NCBI GenBank assembly: GCA_003952965.2
Contig: CM025851.1
Span: forward strand, 34,886,758-34,950,757
Direction of reading: 5' to 3'
DNA: 64,000 nt
DNA from: Morella rubra
Taxonomy: Eukaryota > Streptophyta > Magnoliopsida > Fagales > Myricaceae
The notes under the pieces: model-generated
Told to the model about the DNA's origin: nothing
What the model saw: the letters and a program-made list of their open reading frames with translations, nothing else
Database searches by the model: none
In this document: piece by piece, positions 58,034-64,000 of the stretch
Layout of the letters: each line of letters opens with the position of its first letter
How positions within the stretch are numbered: the stretch's first letter is position 1
Program-made: the position numbers and the translations under genes

Positions 58034-61000
58034 TTATTTGAGAGTGTAATACCCAAATATTCTGACCCAAAATCCAACCCTTTTTGCTGGTGTGGGAACA
58101 CTGACTGAAGGCTCCTCAAAATCTGCTTTCTCACTGAGTTCTTCAAATGTGTCAACCACATTTTGAAGCCTGGCAACGAATTCAATTAGAAGCGAAGCAA
58201 ATGTTGCTAAAGACAAGGCACTTGCACTTTCATATGTTCTGCATTCTCCTTCCGTAACATCTCCATCCCCATTTAATGGGAGACGCAATGGCCAAGATTT
58301 TTGCTTCTGGGATATATACGTTGAACAACCATTTTTTGGAGTCCACGCTGGAAGTGAGCTAAAATCGAGCACAGATTCACTTAAGGACTTAGATGCGAAT
58401 CTCATACGTTCGCTATCTTCATCTAAGAGCTTTTCTAGGTCTTCTAGTGCTTCAGGTTGTCTTCCAATTTCCCAGCTCTCTGAATTGACAAGGAGGTAAG
58501 ATCTGTTGTCTATCTTCTTTTGCAGTTGCTCTGCAGCCTCATGCACCTCTTTGAGTATGTCTCCGGGGCCCAATTTTTCCATCTTTTCTACTTTGCGTCC
58601 GAGCTTACGTAGGACTTTAGCACCTTCTGCTCCCACCCTTTGAAGCTCGCTTCGAAAGACCTGTCTCCTTTCTGCTGGGGCCTACATTCACAGAATCACA
58701 AGCTTAAATGTGGGAAACTTCAAGGAAAGTCCTTGGCGCATTTTCATTCAATAAACGGTGTCTGTTTCTGTAAAGACCTGCGAAGACTAACGTACGAGCC
58801 CAAAAATTGGTGTCCATGGTCCACCAATTCCATAATTGTCCAGCAACATGCCAGTCGTGCTGGGAAGCATGGATGAACCATGCAACACAATTAAGCGCAA
58901 TTCGAGTTTTATATCAAAATCCGGAATTTTGTCACTTATAAGTGAAATCAGGGGATTGCAAGGAAGCGGGGAAAGGAATCATAAAAGCTTTCATAGTAAT
59001 CCCACACTAATCACTTTAAACCTGTGCATAAAAGGTATACATAAGTTACCTGTATTTCTGACAGGATACATCCATGCAGTGCCATGAGCGTGAAAGCACA
59101 ATGCCTCAGTGCACCAGACACTTTGATATAGTCTTTCCATGGATAATTGAACATTTTATAACGGCCGTGAGGTGGTTCCCAGATTGCGAAGCCTAACTGA
59201 ACATATAACAAGAAGTCAAACACAAGAACTTCCTCGATTTTTTTTGTTCAAACGGATAGAATTTGTTTTCCATGATGTAGCATACCAGAGTGTCCTCTTG
59301 GCGTGAAGATTCTACCACTGATAGGTAACTCATGCACAGTGGCTCATCTGCAGGCTGGCATGTAAAAACTGTTGAGGATACCCTTTTGTATTCAACACAT
59401 TTCAGATACCCATTGACACACCCTACAGAACAAGGTTGGCAAAGTAAACATGAGTCTGTCAACGGCTTAGAAAAAAATGTACTTTTACGTTTGGCATAAG
59501 TGAAATCAGGGGATTGCAAGGAAGCGGGGAAAGGAATCATAAAAGCTTTCATAGTAATCCCACACTAATCACAGATTTAAACCTGTGCATAAAAGGTATA
59601 CATAATGTTACCTGTATGTTCTGACAGGATAACATCCATGCAGTGCCATGAGCGTGAAAGCACAATGCCTCAGTGCACCAGACACTTTGATATAGTCTTT
59701 CCATGGATAATTGAACTATTTTATAACGGCCGTGAGGTGGTTCCCAGATTGCGAAGCCTAACTGAACATATAACAAGAAGTCAAACACAAGAACTTCCTC
59801 GATTTTTTTTGTTCAAACGGATAGAATTTGTTTTCCATGATGTAGCATACCAGAGTGTCCTCTTGGCGTGAAGATTCTACCACTGATAGGTAACTCATGC
59901 ACAGTGGCTCATCTGCAGGCTGGCATGTAAAAACTGTTGAGGATACCCTTTTGTATTCAACACATTTCAGATACCCATTGACACACCCTACAGAACAAGG
60001 TTGGCAAAGTAAACATGAGTCTGTCAACGGCTTAGAAAAAAATGTACTTTTACGTTTGGCATAACTCGTATGTAAACTCATAAACCTTCTAATGAAGCAG
60101 CTACGCACTTGAAATTTTGCACCACCAGGTTGTGCAGATCCTCACCAGACCAAATTGGGTATATACATGTATTCACAACTAAACAGACCCCTGCCCCCAC
60201 TGCAATAAGTACCAGTCGAATTACAATTGCCTCTGAATATTCTCTAGTCCTATTCCCAGCAACCATTAGAATACAATAGGTCAATATGAATACTCGAAAT
60301 CCATATTCGTAGGGCTTCATCGTAGGATACAGTTTCAGATAAGAGGCAAAGAACCCTAATCAGCGAGCAGAAAAGTAGAGTCAGATATCTTGAACTATAG
60401 ATAAATAAATCATGGTATAAGAATTAAGATGATATGCATAAACCTGTTATAAAAATGCTTATAACAATTACAACTTCCTCCCATTGGCCAGCCAACAAAG
60501 ATAGCTCAGCGAAGCAGAAAGCAAGAACTCCTGCACACAGTGTTCCCAAACCACGATTGAACCCCTTGATAAAGGTTGCTCCTGCATGAAAATAATGGTC
60601 AATTCGCTAGACAGCTTAAGAGACATTTTGATAAAACTCTATCCTAACAACATTTTCCTTAAAACGTTATCCTGCCAACATGCAATAAAGATATTTTTTG
60701 AGAGTACCTATGCTGAATTCAAACATAACAATGACTGTAAGGATTGCCCAGATTGTGTACTGACTGATGTTGTTATATGATTCTTTCCAGAATATCAGCA
60801 AGGACACTATCGACAATGCCAGTCCCATCTTCGTTGCAAATAAGACTTTCCGGGGATCAGAGCGACCCATTTTCCACGCTTTCCCGGCAAACTCTAGTAA
60901 ATCATCCCAAGACTTCTTGATATGTTCACTCACCAAACTAAAACACAGAGATCTACTTCCTTCACCGTCATGTCCTTCTATGCTGCCTGATGCAAGTAGA

Positions 61001-61044
61001 CCTTCCTTATTGTTGTGTCCAGAGGTATGCCCAAGCGACTCCAT
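58034..61044 (-). CDS. Aluminium-activated malate transporter (ALMT), tandem copy B, 558 aa, with a duplicated exon pair
   Basis: Minus-strand exons in translation order: 60708-61044, 60444-60581, 60086-60355, then exon 4 in two copies (59851-59987 and 59286-59422), exon 5 in two copies (59612-59761 and 59050-59196), and 58034-58681. Using one exon 4 plus exon 5 at 59050-59196 gives an open frame of 558 residues: [124 protein letters not shown] and [20 protein letters not shown]. Exon lengths 2-5 equal those of copy A. All family blocks are present. The function is an inferred malate/anion channel. The duplicated exons cannot both be spliced in series without an immediate stop, because exon 4 must enter in phase 1 but exon 5 leaves in phase 0. 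Confidence 0.9.
58936..60064 (-). repeat. Tandem duplication of 565 bp inside ALMT-B (exons 4 and 5)
   Basis: Units ~58936-59502 and ~59498-60064 are nearly identical, with exon 4 identical in both. All differences seen are small insertions in the second unit, concentrated in 59575-59730: three fall inside exon 5 (150 instead of 147 nt). The junction sits at a shared GCATAA/ATAAGTG word. Confidence 0.92.
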
Positions 61045-63355
61045 TTTGTCAGGTTTGCTTCACCAACTATGAACACCAAATGCACAAAGTACCAAAAGTT
61101 CGTGAAAAAGGAAACGAAAGAAAGTTAAAGCGAAGATGTTTATTACAAGTAAAAGCTAAATAGTTGGACGAGCCCAGAAAGTATTCAATTTGACTTGTGA
61201 AGGCACAAAAAAGTACCATGCAAAATTGATGCTGATTTATTAGTGACCAGTGTAGCAAAAATATGGCTGATGATGAGAGCACGAAGCTTCAAAAGAAGGG
61301 GATTGTCAGATCCATGGTTGTCACTGGAGGGGTTATTGTGACGAGAATAAATATTCAGCATCTCAGGGAGTAAAAAAATAGAATAAAATCAGTAATCACA
61401 CAAAACACTAAGATTTAAGTGATTTAATCTCGAAAAAAACTCAGAAAGAAATTAACTCTAAAAAAAATAGATTACACAGAGTGTTAACACAGCACTCAAG
61501 TCCTTAACTCCAGTACTCTCAATTTCCACACACAAAAGAGACGAATAACAACATAAACATGCAGTCAATAAACATGACGTGCATTTATTGAACCTGTCGT
61601 TGAATAAGAATGCATTCACGGAAAAGCTTCATAAATGCAGTTTCATTCATGTGAAAGCTTCACCTTATGTCATAAGAAATGTGAGACCCTTTTCAAAAGC
61701 CCAAGCCACACGCGTAACAGGGGTTTTAACAGGTCACCCACCAATGACAGACTATTGAGGAACTGGGGAGTTAGTGTTGATTGAGTTCATGAGCTTTGCT
61801 GCCTTGCACTGTGCATTGTGCTGCTGAACTGCTACTGTTTCCTGCTGCTCTTTTGTACTGGACGGTTAGCTGCTGGTATTTGTCTCCTGATGTTATTTGC
61901 TGGCTGATCAGCCTTGCTGCTATTGATTGTGCTGTTTGTTTGGTGGTTGCTGCTTCATGCTTGTGTCTTGTATTTTGTGCTGCTGTTTCTGGTTATGCAC
62001 CCTTGTATAATTTGTCCGCTGTTTTCTGGTTGCTGCCGTATTTTGTGCTTCTGCACCCCTGTATCAGTTCTGATCAGTTCTGTGATTAGGGGCTTGGGAT
62101 CTTTCACTCTTGTGTAGACTTTTTTTATTTTTTAAAATAGACATCTTACTTGCCCAAAACAAAACAAAAATCCAAAAGAAAAACAACACAGAAGGCAAAT
62201 GAGGAAAAACAATTCGTTTATGCTGTCATGCCAGCCTCGAAATTTCTATGCCATGTAAGACTGGGACGATAAAAGTTCTGATCCTCCAGCCCTTGGGATT
62301 TTAAGGATCCACAGAATGAAGACACAGATGAACCCCAGCCGTTAAAGATTGACTGGATGGATTGAAGCTTCATATAATAGCACAAGAAGTTTGTTTTTCT
62401 AAATTAACAATCATGGCAGACTGCATGCACTTACCTTACTAATTCATCCTCTGTCGCTCGATCATGTCAAGCAAAGCCCACACATGACAAACCTTTATCC
62501 AAAATCCGTTGAAAAAGTGAGTTTCTGAGTTCAGTCACAAACTGCTTCCACTAAGAGGGCACTTCCATATATCAGTCTACATTTCAAGAATTTGCTCAGC
62601 ACTAGCATTGCCGTATCCACAAATAAAGAAGCGTGTCATTAGTAGCTAAGCTATTAGTCCGGGGATGATCAGCTTGTATATTTTCAGTTCTATTTTTCCT
62701 TTCCGTCATGGGGAATGCCAGGTTAATTTGGGAAAGAAGACATCAAGGACATGATGGCATTACATGGCACCTATAGGTGAAGAAATTTCCTGTTTCTGTA
62801 CAGCTCTTTTTGTACATCCCCATAGAGATTCTGAAACGAAACTTCGCGCTTCTTGTACATTTTGACAAGTCACGATCTAAATTGGCGGATCCTGGGGAAA
62901 AGGGTAAGAATAAATAACCAACGTTTTACCATTTCTACATATGTCCTTTTCGGTATTTATCACTCAGGCGGGATTCTGACATGGAGAATTTGTGAGCCGC
63001 TATTGTGTTAGTGTTGCAGACGGAAGGTTTGGAGTTGACCTTTACAGAAAGTATCTCCCAAGTGCAAGTTGTTTCATGGGACATGAAGTGGTCTTTGAAC
63101 CAATCCCCAGACCACGGTAATCCGTAGTTTTGTCATACTTGTAAAACTCACCATTCATGAGATCGGTGAAAACTTAGGATACACAAAGTGCCCAAAGTTA
63201 GCATCTTCGATTTATAGACCTTAAAAAACAAGAACAGACGCCTTATCTGAACTCATGCAGGAAGGCCTATCATTCTAGGAAGCGGAAAAACCCTGGTCTT
63301 GTTTTCGGCACTAAAATATTCTCCCTGCCCGTAATCTCTCATCCAAGTCTGCGAA
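61045..63355. other. Spacer; G/T-rich low-A segment at 61790-62110
   Basis: Bases 61045-61280 are the probable ALMT-B leader. Bases 61790-62110 are rich in T, G and C, with repeated TGCTGCT/TTGTGCTGCT words, and end before a T/A-rich run. They hold a 97-codon open frame of Leu/Cys/Val-rich, domain-free sequence that I do not accept as a gene; it may be the 3' region of a retroelement. Nothing was recognised in the rest. Confidence 0.45.
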
Positions 63356-64000
63356 ATGTCATCACTCATGGCAATTCACCCAGGTGCTGACTCTGCTGTC
63401 TTTTTGTCTTTCACTCTCTTCTCATATACCCAGATTCAGACCCTTCAAAACCTCACCTTTCGCGATGCCTAGAGCATTCTGTCTACATCCAATTCCTATC
63501 CTTGACCAAAGAAACAAGCCCATTAGAAGAAAGCAAAAGGCACTGTTTCAGCTGAAACATCCTCTGAAAACGAGAGTTAAGCCTCCACAGCCTCTGAAGA
63601 ACCAATAACCTCCCAGAGAATTGAGGTCTAACTCCCCCTCTCTCTTCCTACAAAAGCGTATACCTGTAACCTGTATGTGTGCGTGGGTGATGGGCTTGAG
63701 TACGAATTATTGTTTTGTTCTTGTGGGTTCTTGAACTTGTAGAAGGCTGAAGTGGTGGTGAAGCCAATGATGCCAAGGCTGGCATTGAAGTTCATGTGGA
63801 TGAGAAAGAGTATCGGTCTTGCTCTTGATCAGGTTATACCTGGGCATGGCACAATTCCCTCGAGTCCGTACCATTTTTGGCCGAGGAAGGATCCTTGGGA
63901 GGAGCTGAAGGCCACTTTATAGAGTAAACCGTGGATACCCCAGAAGAAAATTTTTATACTTCTTAACAAGGCAACGGATATCATCAATTTATGGCAGGAG
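63356..64000 (+). pseudogene. Plastid 30S ribosomal protein PSRP3 (Ycf65-like) pseudogene, cut by the right edge
   Basis: A first-exon relic starts MSSLMAIHPG (63356) and shows YTQIQTLQNLTFRDA followed by TAG; related transit-peptide text then appears in another frame (DQRNKPIRRKQKAL). After a plausible acceptor at 63742 the second part reads [36 protein letters not shown] and [17 protein letters not shown], then an in-frame TAG at 63920-63922. In the same frame SKPWIPQKKIFILLNKATD and IINLWQ follow. Functional PSRP3, a nucleus-encoded subunit of the chloroplast 30S ribosome, normally has Glu where the TAG stands. Because the intron position is kept, this is a duplicated rather than a retroposed copy. 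Confidence 0.85.

Noticed and set aside
61796..62117. 97-codon Leu/Cys/Val-rich open frame
   Set aside because: It derives from repetitive TGCTGCT-type sequence, has no family resemblance, and is low in A so stops are rare.

Overview
This window is nuclear DNA of a flowering plant, most likely a woody eudicot. The genes have GT-AG introns, the gene families are plant-specific (TGA bZIP, ALMT, PLAC8/FW2.2-like, plant carboxylesterase, KIB/DUF295 F-box, plastid ribosomal protein PSRP3), and the spacers are AT-rich with MITEs, LINE and Ty1/copia remnants. The species cannot be told from the sequence alone.

Layout. 0.6-1.9 kb: 5' part of a GDT1-like (UPF0016) cation transporter gene on the minus strand, continuing off the left edge. 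4.0-10.1 kb: a striking ~6.1-kb tract that is almost free of A on the + strand (C/T-rich, moderate G). Its many long open frames on both strands follow from the scarcity of A, not from coding. 10.95-15.03 kb: a six-exon choline transporter-like (CTL/SLC44) gene on the + strand, directly downstream of the tract. 15-23.4 kb: a repeat nest with a decayed LINE, a fragment of a KIB-type F-box gene, local direct and inverted duplications, a young non-autonomous LINE-like insertion with a 13-bp target duplication, and a Ty1/copia RNase H fragment.

23.5-33.8 kb: a dispersed direct duplication (copy 1 ~23.49-27.66 kb, copy 2 ~30.27-33.82 kb) carrying the promoter and leader of a TGA bZIP gene. Copy 2 drives the complete 11-exon TGA gene (33.8-37.6 kb). 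Copy 1 lost the start codon, acquired several MITEs, and lies upstream of a receptor-kinase-like ectodomain fragment. A KIB/DUF295 F-box pseudogene sits between the copies. 40.46-42.06 kb: a four-exon PLAC8/FW2.2-like gene. 45.03-46.08 kb: a single-exon carboxylesterase (CXE). 46-52.5 kb: spacer with two adjacent fold-back elements. 52.6-61.0 kb: two tandem aluminium-activated malate transporter (ALMT) genes on the minus strand. The second contains a 565-bp internal duplication of exons 4 and 5, which is either a mutually exclusive exon cassette or an assembly artefact. 63.36 kb to the end: a decayed but intron-containing copy of the plastid ribosomal protein gene PSRP3.

There is no operon-like logic. 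The genes are independent plant transcription units, and three are membrane transporter types (GDT1, CTL, ALMT). The strongest candidates for something new are the A-depleted tract, the ALMT exon-pair duplication and the duplicated TGA promoter. Exon coordinates were derived by hand from splice consensus and family similarity recalled from memory; no database search was possible.
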